DNA of 64,000 bases from ATM1 sp003577165. Lineage in GTDB: Bacteria; Armatimonadota; Fimbriimonadia; Fimbriimonadales; ATM1. Of this stretch, positions 36,704 through 44,051 are shown one piece after another (the stretch's first letter is position 1; every line of letters begins with the position of its first letter). The stretch spans positions 34,348 through 98,347 of the forward strand of contig SZPM01000014.1 in NCBI GenBank assembly GCA_030263715.1, read 5' to 3'. The notes beneath the pieces are model-generated. The model was given only the letters and a program-made list of their open reading frames with translations, searched no databases and was not told where the DNA came from. Position numbers and translations under genes: made by a program.

Positions 36704-38098
36704 TTAGCCTCCGCGCATCCTCTGCACGATGCCCTGCAGGAATTCCGCGTTGGAAGCCGTCCGTTTCAGCAACTTGATGAGGGACTCCGTTGCTTCGACC
36801 GTGTCCTGCTGGTTTGCCAACAGGCGGTGAAGTTGGTAGACGCTTTCGAGTTCGTCGGGCGCAAAGAGTTTCTCCTCGGCTCGCGTCGAACTCCGCTTGA
36901 CTTCGATGGCGGGCCAGATGCGTCGCTCTGCGAGGTCGCGGCTTAGGACGAGTTCCATGTTGCCCGTGCCCTTGAACTCCTCGAAGATCGCGTCGTCCAT
37001 CTTGGATCCCGTGTCGATGAGCGCCGTCGCGATGATGGTCAGGCTGCCGCCTTCCTCGATGTTGCGGGCAGACCCGAAGAACCGCCTGGGCCTGTACATC
37101 GCTGAGGGGTCCAATCCGCCGCTGAGGGTCCGGCCCGATGGGTTGACCGTCAGGTTGCTCGCCCGCGCCATTCGGGTGATGCTGTCGAGGAGGATCACGA
37201 CGTCATTGCCCACCTCTACCAGCCTGCGGGCCTGCTGAAGGCAGAGTTCGGAGACTCGCATGTGGCTTTCGGGCGGTTCGTCGAACGTGCTGGAAATGAC
37301 CTGGCCCCGCACCGACCGCCTCATGTCGGTAACTTCTTCCGGCCGCTCGTCCACGAGAAGCACCATCAATTTGATTTCGGGATGGTTTCTCTCGATGCTG
37401 TTCGCGATGGTCTTCAGGAGGCTCGTCTTTCCGGCCTTCGGCGGGGAGACGATCAGGCCCCTTTGGCCCTTGCCGATCGGGCAGATCAAGTCGATGATTC
37501 TCGCCGCGATGTTCTCGGGAGATGTTTCCATCCGGATTCGTTCGTCCGGGAAGATCGGGGTGAGCTTGTCGAACTCCACCCGATTTCGAATCGTGTCGGA
37601 TTCCGTCGGGAAGGTGTTGACGGACTCGACCCTAAGCATCCCGTGGTACTTCTCGCCTTCCTTTGGGGACCTGACCTGTCCGAAGACCCAGTCGCCGGTT
37701 CGAAGACCGAATTTGCGCACCTGCGACTGGCTTACATAGACGTCCTCGGGCGAAGGGTGATAACTCTTCTGCCGCATGAAGCCCCAGCCTTCCGGCAAGA
37801 GTTCCAGAACGCCACTCCTGTATTCGGCGCCATTCTCCTTGTTCGCCTCGACGAGGATCTGCTCAACGATCTGGTGGCGACTGGCGCCGTTCAGGGAGAT
37901 CGAGAGCTTCTTGGCCTCCTTGACCAACTCGGCATCGGAGAGCGAATCGTAGAAGGCGTAGTCCTTGTCGGGCAGCAAGTCCAGATCTGCCTGAGTGATC
38001 TGAGGCTCACGGGGGCGATCCTGACGACCGCCTTTCGATTTGCGCCTCTGACGTGAAGGATTGTTCGAGTCCGAACCACTTGGTTTGCGGAAATGCAT
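36704..38098 (-). CDS. rho: transcription termination factor Rho
   Basis: 464 residues against 419 in E. coli. The extra part is a basic N-terminus (about 1-35; SRQRRKSKGGRQDRPRE). The RNA-binding OSB fold (GVLELLPEGWGFMRQ, PSPEDVYVSQSQVRKFGLRTGD) is followed by the RecA-type ATPase. Walker A is PPKAGKTSL near 219-227, then VLLVDERPEEVTDM and the Q-loop/R-loop region (LSGGLDPSAMYRPRRFFGSARNIEEGGSLTIIATAL). Full-length and intact. Preceded by a promoter at 38166-38195. Confidence 0.97.
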   Translation of the reverse strand: MHFRKPSGSDSNNPSRQRRKSKGGRQDRPREPQITQADLDLLPDKDYAFYDSLSDAELVKEAKKLSISLNGASRHQIVEQILVEANKENGAEYRSGVLELLPEGWGFMRQKSYHPSPEDVYVSQSQVRKFGLRTGDWVFGQVRSPKEGEKYHGMLRVESVNTFPTESDTIRNRVEFDKLTPIFPDERIRMETSPENIAARIIDLICPIGKGQRGLIVSPPKAGKTSLLKTIANSIERNHPEIKLMVLLVDERPEEVTDMRRSVRGQVISSTFDEPPESHMRVSELCLQQARRLVEVGNDVVILLDSITRMARASNLTVNPSGRTLSGGLDPSAMYRPRRFFGSARNIEEGGSLTIIATALIDTGSKMDDAIFEEFKGTGNMELVLSRDLAERRIWPAIEVKRSSTRAEEKLFAPDELESVYQLHRLLANQQDTVEATESLIKLLKRTASNAEFLQGIVQRMRGG

Positions 38099-38165
38099 GA
38101 TGGATCACCAACCGATGAAGAGGAAGTCACGAGGGCTGACGGCCGCTCGAACTGGGTGTGGGTTT

Positions 38166-38195
38166 AGTATATCACGAACCTGGGCGAAGTCCCAA
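38166..38195 (-). promoter_or_regulatory. sigma-70-type promoter for rho
   Basis: On the minus strand TTGGGA (38195-38190), an 18-bp spacer, then TATACT (38171-38166). It lies 67 bp upstream of the rho start. Confidence 0.6.
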
Positions 38196-38233
38196 AGTTC
38201 GGCGGGAATATCCTACCCGGTTACCCGCCCACG

Positions 38234-38797
38234 TTACTTGTCGGCTGGACTTCCGCGAGCCTCCACCTCGGAAGCCACGTGGATGTCCGGGAGCCAGCGG
38301 TACCGGCCGTCTAGGTCGAGACCGTAACCGACGACGAACTCCGGCCCCACCTCGAAGCCGATGAACTGAGGCTTCACGGCGCCCCGGAAGGCGGACGCTT
38401 TGAACAGCAGGGTCGCGACCATGATTCTCTTGGGGCGCTTCGCCTGGAGGAGCCCGACGATGTGGTCGAGGGTAAGTCCCGAGTCCACGATGTCCTCCAC
38501 TACGAGCACTTCCCTTCCCTCGATGTCAGAACTCACGTCCAACTTGATCTCGACCGCTCCGCTGCTCTTCGCGCCGACGTATGAGCCGACGCTAATGAAC
38601 TCGAGGCTGCAGTCGAGTCCGAGAGCCCGCAGCAGATCGGCGACGAAGACGAAGGAGCCCTTGAGAACTGCGACGACAACAGGGGGCTCGGCGGCATACA
38701 CTTGTCGAATCTCAAGCGCGAGAGCCCGCACCCTCTCCTCGATCCTCTCCTTCGAGATCAGCGGCACGGTATTCGCATGCCGCACGTGCTCATTCAA
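38234..38797 (-). CDS. hpt: hypoxanthine phosphoribosyltransferase
   Basis: 187 residues. Purine salvage: forms IMP (and GMP) from hypoxanthine or guanine and PRPP. PRPP-binding motif VLVVEDIVDSGLTL, and the LKGSFVFVADLLRAL and SYVGAKSSGAV loops of the family are present. C-terminal VGYGLDLDGRYRWLPDI is typical. Starts 5 bp after the esterase stop, so co-transcribed with it. Confidence 0.95.
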   Translation of the reverse strand: MNEHVRHANTVPLISKERIEERVRALALEIRQVYAAEPPVVVAVLKGSFVFVADLLRALGLDCSLEFISVGSYVGAKSSGAVEIKLDVSSDIEGREVLVVEDIVDSGLTLDHIVGLLQAKRPKRIMVATLLFKASAFRGAVKPQFIGFEVGPEFVVGYGLDLDGRYRWLPDIHVASEVEARGSPADK

Positions 38798-38802
38798 TTC
38801 TG

Positions 38803-39561
38803 TCAGTGCTCCCGGAAGAACTTCGCAATTTTCTCTCCCGCGTCACCCGGCAGGCGATGGCCCTGTTCGTGCAGGTAGACGACGACGTCCGCCCCCCCGG
38901 CGCCTCCCTTGTAGAGAGTGCACTCCTTAGCCCAGGCTGCGCCCTTCTCCGGTGAGCGGCAGATGTCCTTGACTCGCTTGATCGCTCGCTCTTGCACGTC
39001 GTATGAGACGATTCGATCGCTTTCACTCGCCAGAACCATGATCGGCTTCGGGGGCAGTTGGGAAATGAGCGCAGTCGAGGAAGCCGCAGACGGCGCGAGG
39101 GCAGCAAACGCTTGGCTCCTCGCTTTCCACAGGAGGTACACGAACGCCCCCCCGTTAGAATGGCCGGCTGCATAAACGCGCTTTGGATTCACTCGATGCT
39201 TCTCGATGGCCCATCGCAAGATGGCGTCCACGAACTTGATGTCCCTGTCGCCGTTCCCACCGCTCACCAGTTGCCAGCCCGCCCTTTTGCCCTCTGGGTC
39301 ACGTCCAGTTGAGGTGGGCAGACCTTGGGGATAGACGGTGACGGCCTCCGGCCAAGAGTCGTGCAGGCGAAACGACCGCGCCGCCTGCTCGCTCGATCCC
39401 CCGTGGCCGTGAAAGACGAGCACGAGCGGAGAATCCGTCTTTGAAATCTTCGAGTCGTAGACGAGGAAACTACGCTCAACGCCCTCGACTTGAAGTTGCA
39501 CCTTCGCGGGAGCGAATCCATGGAAGGCTGTGAGAAGAAGCGAGATAATTGCTACTGCCAT
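38803..39561 (-). CDS. secreted polyhydroxybutyrate-depolymerase/LpqC-like esterase
   Basis: 252 residues with a signal peptide (1-19). Alpha/beta hydrolase fold of the LpqC/esterase-PHB class: oxyanion strand VLVFHGHGGSSEQAARSF, nucleophile Ser in AAGHSNGGAFVYLLW, catalytic Asp near VLASESDRIV, and the terminal His in EQGHRLPGDAG. The nucleophile elbow GHSNGG matches GxSxGG of this family. Substrate is likely a feruloyl, acetyl or polyester bond, not determinable. Confidence 0.85.
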   Translation of the reverse strand: MAVAIISLLLTAFHGFAPAKVQLQVEGVERSFLVYDSKISKTDSPLVLVFHGHGGSSEQAARSFRLHDSWPEAVTVYPQGLPTSTGRDPEGKRAGWQLVSGGNGDRDIKFVDAILRWAIEKHRVNPKRVYAAGHSNGGAFVYLLWKARSQAFAALAPSAASSTALISQLPPKPIMVLASESDRIVSYDVQERAIKRVKDICRSPEKGAAWAKECTLYKGGAGGADVVVYLHEQGHRLPGDAGEKIAKFFREH

Positions 39562-39633
39562 TGCCAGGTCATACGTCGGAGCATCACTAAAGTTCGGCTT
39601 CGTCGGCCTCCACCTCGCCTCTCGTCAGCAGCC

Positions 39634-40110
39634 TCACTCAAAGTCCCAGTGAATCTCCGTGTCTCCGTTGAGCGCTTGGAGCTGGTTGAGTTGCCCGTCG
39701 TGATACGCCATGTGCGTGATCGCAATGGACATCAACTCCAGTGGCGTCGTCTGCCCTGCGGGCAGGACGATTGTTTCAGCGATCCTGTCATCGGGCACCG
39801 CATTCCATGCTGAGAGCATGTCGTCAGTAGATTCTCCGAACTCCTCGATCGCCTTCTCCTTGCTCCGGTACTCATCCGGAGCGACGAGAAAGCCCTGAGG
39901 AAATTGGCCGGGGTCCTCACCCCGAAGTCGCTTTGCGAACCGTCGGTGCACATACGAGAGTTCGTAGACATAATCGACTGCGGCCCGAGCCGCGCCCCCG
40001 GGCGACGTAAGAAGAAGATCTTCAGGCGTGGCGGCAATGTCCGCGGCTACCATCTTCCTCCCTTGTTCGATCTGTTCACGAATGTAAGACTTAAGGCTCG
40101 GCTCGCTCAT
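39634..40110 (-). CDS. DinB-family protein
   Basis: 158 residues, four-helix bundle with the metal-site pattern YELSYVHRRF and the closing THMAYHDGQLNQLQ. No signal peptide. Divergent from the DUF1080 gene. A second DinB-like protein of the window (see 18257-18712). Enzymatic activity not assigned. Confidence 0.82.
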   Translation of the reverse strand: MSEPSLKSYIREQIEQGRKMVAADIAATPEDLLLTSPGGAARAAVDYVYELSYVHRRFAKRLRGEDPGQFPQGFLVAPDEYRSKEKAIEEFGESTDDMLSAWNAVPDDRIAETIVLPAGQTTPLELMSIAITHMAYHDGQLNQLQALNGDTEIHWDFE

Positions 40111-40206
40111 AACCCATTATGGCCACCGCGAACTCGGCTCGGGTCCTCCACTGGCCGCCCCACCTCAGGCTCAAGTGAATCTCTCGACGTGCCAAACTCA
40201 CCTACC

Positions 40207-40854
40207 ATGATCTTCATGAGCGCAGCCTCCGTCCTTTTCGCCGCGCTGTCCCCGGCCCTCCCCGCGGAAACCGTGCGCCTCTTCGACGGCAAATCCCTTA
40301 CCGGATGGACCATGGACATTCCGGACGCCGATAAAGACCCGACGGTGGCAAAGCCCTTTCTAGTGAGAGACGGCGTGCTCGTGAGCCTCGGCAAGCCGAT
40401 GGGCCACCTGGTCACCGACGGCGCTTACGAGAACTACAAGTTGGTCGTGGAGTACCGCTTCGTGAAGGAGGCAGGGAACTCCGGAGTAATCGTTCACGTT
40501 TCGAAGCTGCGAGCGCTTAACAACTTCCTTCCACAGGGGATCGAGTGCCAACTCCGCAGCGGCAACGCCGGCGACTTTCACCTGTTCAATGAAACTCTCA
40601 AGCAGCGCGGGACGCAAACCGAGGCCAACGCCAGAAGGCTCGTGAACTTCACCGACAATTCCGAAAAGCCGATCGGCGAGTGGAACCGTATGGAGATTGA
40701 GTGCAAGGAGGACACGATCAAGGTGTGGGTGAACGGCGACCTCGTCAACGACGGATATGAGTCCTCCGTTCGGCGTGGACGCATCGCCATCCAGTCTGAG
40801 GGCACCGAAATCGAGTTTCGCAAGATCGACTTGACTCCGCTCGCAAAACCGTAA
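40207..40854 (+). CDS. secreted 3-keto-disaccharide hydrolase domain protein (DUF1080)
   Basis: 215 residues from the ATG at 40207. Signal peptide (1-18), then a concanavalin-like sandwich with the DUF1080 signatures ETVRLFDGKSLTGW, the VVEYRFVKEAGNSGV strand, the GIECQLRSGNAGDF loop, EWNRMEIECKEDTIKVWVNGDLV, and RRGRIAIQSEGTEIEFRKIDL. Members of this family hydrolyse 3-keto-glycosides, or serve as carbohydrate-binding domains. Monocistronic as far as seen. Confidence 0.92.
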   Translation: MIFMSAASVLFAALSPALPAETVRLFDGKSLTGWTMDIPDADKDPTVAKPFLVRDGVLVSLGKPMGHLVTDGAYENYKLVVEYRFVKEAGNSGVIVHVSKLRALNNFLPQGIECQLRSGNAGDFHLFNETLKQRGTQTEANARRLVNFTDNSEKPIGEWNRMEIECKEDTIKVWVNGDLVNDGYESSVRRGRIAIQSEGTEIEFRKIDLTPLAKP

Positions 40855-40901
40855 GAGATACCCGTCCTTAACGGATTCCCAATGGCCGAGCGATCGAGGC
40901 G

Positions 40902-42176
40902 CTAATCAATCGTTGCGCTGTATACGGCGCGGATAACTTCGTCCGGCGTGGTCATTCCCTTCAAGATCTTCTCCCGCCCGTCTTCCAACATGGTCTTCAT
41001 GCCCTGTCGTCTAGCGGCGGCGAGGATTTCGCCGTGGGATGCGCCCTTGGCGATCGCCCCGCGCATGTCGGGTGTTCCGAGGAAGAGTTCAAAAACTCCC
41101 GTTCGGCCCTTGTATCCGGACCCTCTACAGTTCGCACAGCCCTTCCCCGCAAACATCGTGCCGTGAACCGTTTGACCTGGCTCGAACCCGAGCGCGATCA
41201 GTTCGTCTTCCGTCGGTTGGTAGGGCTGGATGCAGTCTTGACAGTTCGTTCTCACGAGCCTCTGCGCCATCACTGCGACGGTGACGGCCGCACAGAGGTA
41301 TGGCTCAGCTCCCATGTCGAACATTCGTCCAATCGTCTCGACGGAGTTGTTCGTGTGAATCGTGGTCATCACGAGGTGCCCCGTGAGCGCGGCTTGAATG
41401 CCGATGCCGAGCGACTCGCCGTCCCGCATTTCGCCAACCATCATCACGTCCGGGTCCTGCCTTAGGAACGAGCGCATGACGCGCGGAAAGGTCATCTTCT
41501 CCGTGACCTGGACCTGCGTCACATTGTCGCTGAACTCGTATTCGATAGGATCCTCGACTGTGACGATGTTTCGCTGTTTGCGATCAAGAAGATGCAGGCT
41601 CGCGTACAGGCTCGACGTCTTGCCCGAGCCGGTCGGCCCGGTCACCATGATCATGCCGTAGGGGTTCTGGATCGCCTTCACCCACTTCTCCATTGTCTCG
41701 TCGGGCATGCCGAGCTGACGAAGGTCCACGCGCATCGCGGCCGGGTCGAGCAGTCGGAGAACGACCTTTTCGCCGTTCAGCGCCGGAATCACGGAGCAAC
41801 GCGCGCTGAGTTTGCGGTTCATGTACTCCATGTCGATGCGGCCGTCTTGCGGCTCGCGTCGCTCGTCGATGTGCATGCCTGCCGCCAACTTGATTCGCGC
41901 GATGACGTTTGCGGCCGTTTCTGGCGGAAGTTGCCCGTTCTCCGTCAGTTGCCCGTCGACACGGAACCGAATCTTCAATTGATCGCGCTCGGGCTGGAGG
42001 TGGATGTCGCTCGCTCCCGCTTCGAGGGCGTTCATGAAGATGTTGTCCACGATCTGAACGGCGATGGACATCTCCTCGCCGCCCATTTCACGCGCTTTCC
42101 CCTGTTCTCGCAGGATGAGGCGGAATCTCTTCATCGCGCCGAAGTTGCTTCGGCTCATGTCGGTCATTTCAGGCAT
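40902..42176 (-). CDS. PilB/GspE-type secretion ATPase
   Basis: 424 residues from the ATG at 42176 (GGAGGA 3-4 nt upstream). N2-like part (MNALEAGASDIHLQPER), then the ATPase core: Walker A GPTGSGKT (180-187), the aspartate-box region TVEDPIEYE, the Walker B area RQDPDVMMVGEMRD, and the His-box LVMTTIHTNN. A four-Cys zinc module (CQDC and CANC) precedes the C-terminal domain. It lacks the long N1 domain of many PilB proteins. Drives pilus assembly or type II secretion; no other such genes are nearby. Confidence 0.93.
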   Translation of the reverse strand: MPEMTDMSRSNFGAMKRFRLILREQGKAREMGGEEMSIAVQIVDNIFMNALEAGASDIHLQPERDQLKIRFRVDGQLTENGQLPPETAANVIARIKLAAGMHIDERREPQDGRIDMEYMNRKLSARCSVIPALNGEKVVLRLLDPAAMRVDLRQLGMPDETMEKWVKAIQNPYGMIMVTGPTGSGKTSSLYASLHLLDRKQRNIVTVEDPIEYEFSDNVTQVQVTEKMTFPRVMRSFLRQDPDVMMVGEMRDGESLGIGIQAALTGHLVMTTIHTNNSVETIGRMFDMGAEPYLCAAVTVAVMAQRLVRTNCQDCIQPYQPTEDELIALGFEPGQTVHGTMFAGKGCANCRGSGYKGRTGVFELFLGTPDMRGAIAKGASHGEILAAARRQGMKTMLEDGREKILKGMTTPDEVIRAVYSATID

Positions 42177-42267
42177 GGCTCCTCCGATGTTACCGTTGTG
42201 GTCTGCTGTAGGACGCCGAGCGGGCTCCTGCCTGTTCACGTGAACTCGTGCAGAATCCGCTCCCAGG

Positions 42268-43194
42268 ATGGAATTCGTCGCCGATCGGCGCGAGCGGCTG
42301 GATCAGCTGCTGGCCCGGCACTTCCCAGAGGCGAGCCGCAGCAGGCTGGCGGCCCACGCCCGGACCGGAGGGGTGCGGGTCGACGGCATCGAACGCAAGC
42401 CCAGTTACCGAGTCGAGCCTGGTGAGGTCGTTTCTGTGGCGCCACTTCTGGACTCGCCGCCCCATGACCTCGACCCCGTTCCCCTCCCACTGACCGTCGT
42501 CTTCGAGGATGCGCATCTGCTGGTTCTCGACAAGCCCGCGGGCCTCACTGTGCACCCTGCCGCGACTTCCAAGGGACCGACACTCGTCCAGGCGCTGCTC
42601 GCCCACGGAGTCTCTCTCAGCGCCGCAGGCGGGGCGTTCCGACCCGGCATCGTCCACCGGCTCGACAAAGACACGAGTGGGTTGCTCCTGGTCGCAAAGT
42701 CGGATCGGGTTCACGTCGCCCTTCAGAGGGCGATTCAGGAGCGGCAAGTGGACCGAAGGTACTGGGCTTGGGTGCTCGGCGTCCCGAGGGAGACTGAGTT
42801 CAGGGTGGAAAGCCACGTCGGACGCCATCCGCGAGACCGGAAGAAGCAAGCGGTTCTATCGCAATCGGCCCCGGGAGCAAGGCTGGCGATCACGGACTGC
42901 CGGCTCGTTTCGAGCGGCGCTGACCCAAGTGGGGTTACCTTGTCGCTCGTCGAATGCAAGCTCTCGACGGGGCGAACCCATCAGATACGCGTCCACCTGG
43001 CCTCCGTCGGGCTACCCATCTTGGGGGATCGCGTCTATGGCGCAAGTTCGGAACTTGCGCCGCGCCAGGCGCTCCACGCGTACCTGCTCACCTTCGAACA
43101 TCCGGTGACGCTCGAGGCCATGAGTTTCGTTTCGCCCGTGCCAAAGGACCTCGAACCCATCGCGTCTATCGCGCCGCCGCCAGGGGCTTCCTGA
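42268..43194 (+). CDS. rluD: RluD/RluA-family pseudouridine synthase
   Basis: 308 residues. N-terminal S4 RNA-binding domain (ERLDQLLARHFPEASRSRL) and catalytic domain with GIVHRLDKDTSGLL, where Asp133 is the catalytic residue. LSTGRTHQIRVHLASVGLPILGDRVYG is the terminal signature. Modifies uridines in 23S rRNA (helix 69 in E. coli RluD); the exact site here is inferred. Divergent from the PilB-like gene. Confidence 0.93.
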   Translation: MEFVADRRERLDQLLARHFPEASRSRLAAHARTGGVRVDGIERKPSYRVEPGEVVSVAPLLDSPPHDLDPVPLPLTVVFEDAHLLVLDKPAGLTVHPAATSKGPTLVQALLAHGVSLSAAGGAFRPGIVHRLDKDTSGLLLVAKSDRVHVALQRAIQERQVDRRYWAWVLGVPRETEFRVESHVGRHPRDRKKQAVLSQSAPGARLAITDCRLVSSGADPSGVTLSLVECKLSTGRTHQIRVHLASVGLPILGDRVYGASSELAPRQALHAYLLTFEHPVTLEAMSFVSPVPKDLEPIASIAPPPGAS

Positions 43195-43249
43195 AGGCAA
43201 CCCCGGCGGCTCCCTTCCGGTATGGTGACATCGGGAGGCACTGGACGCT

Positions 43250-44038
43250 TTGCGAAAGTTTTGGCGCGTTTACAAGGTGATGCTCGTTTCGAGCATTCGC
43301 CGGGACATGGAGTTCCGGGCAAACTTCTGGGCGCGAGTCGGGCAAAACGTGCTCTGGTGCACTTTCTACATCCTCGTCCTGGTCATCATCTATCGAAACA
43401 CAGACTCGATTGCGGGATGGGGGGCGGGTGACAGCTACCTCCTGATGGCCACGCTGCTATTCCTGTGGGCCTTCCTCGAGGCCTTCGTGGGCGAAAGCCT
43501 GATGGAACTGCCCGAGAAAGTGCGGAAGGGCACACTGGACTACGATGTCCTCAAGCCAATCGACGCGCAATTCCTGATCAGTTTTCGCCGGTTCCGTCTT
43601 CAGTCGCTCGGAGTGCTGTTCAGCGGAGTCGCGACGCTTGCCGTAGGGCTTCATCTCGGCGGCTACTCGCCATCGGTTCTGCAGTGGCTCAATTACGGGA
43701 TACTGACGACCTGCTCGGTGGTGATCTTCTACTCGTTCCAATTCATGATGATGACCTTGTCCATCTGGTTCGTGAGAGTGGATAACTTGTGGGTCCTCGG
43801 CGAGTCACTGTTCAATGTGGCGAGGTTTCCGCTCGACGTGTTTGGCAATCCAATCCGGATGTTCCTGACGTTTGTGTTGCCTGCCGCGTTCATCGCGACG
43901 ATCCCCGCACGAGCCCTCATGGCTCCGCTGCCACTGGGATGGACAGCCGGCGCGATCGCGTGGGCGTGTGGTTTCTTCTTGGCGAGCCGAGCGTTCTTCG
44001 CATTCGCCATTCGACAATACTCAAGCGCAAGTTCGTGA
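43250..44038 (+). CDS. ABC-2-type transporter permease (ABC2_membrane_6-like)
   Basis: 262 residues, TTG start with GGGAGG upstream. Six hydrophobic segments in the layout of the family: MRKFWRVYKVMLVSSIRRDMEFRANFW, the loop LMELPEKVRKGTLDYDVLKPID, then FNVARFPLDVFGNPIRMFLTFVLPAAFIATIPARALM. Such permeases normally work as a pair with an ATPase; neither partner is adjacent. Immediately followed by UPF0182 (13 bp), possibly co-transcribed. Substrate unknown. Confidence 0.85.
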   Translation: MRKFWRVYKVMLVSSIRRDMEFRANFWARVGQNVLWCTFYILVLVIIYRNTDSIAGWGAGDSYLLMATLLFLWAFLEAFVGESLMELPEKVRKGTLDYDVLKPIDAQFLISFRRFRLQSLGVLFSGVATLAVGLHLGGYSPSVLQWLNYGILTTCSVVIFYSFQFMMMTLSIWFVRVDNLWVLGESLFNVARFPLDVFGNPIRMFLTFVLPAAFIATIPARALMAPLPLGWTAGAIAWACGFFLASRAFFAFAIRQYSSASS

Positions 44039-44051
44039 GGGGGTTCACAAC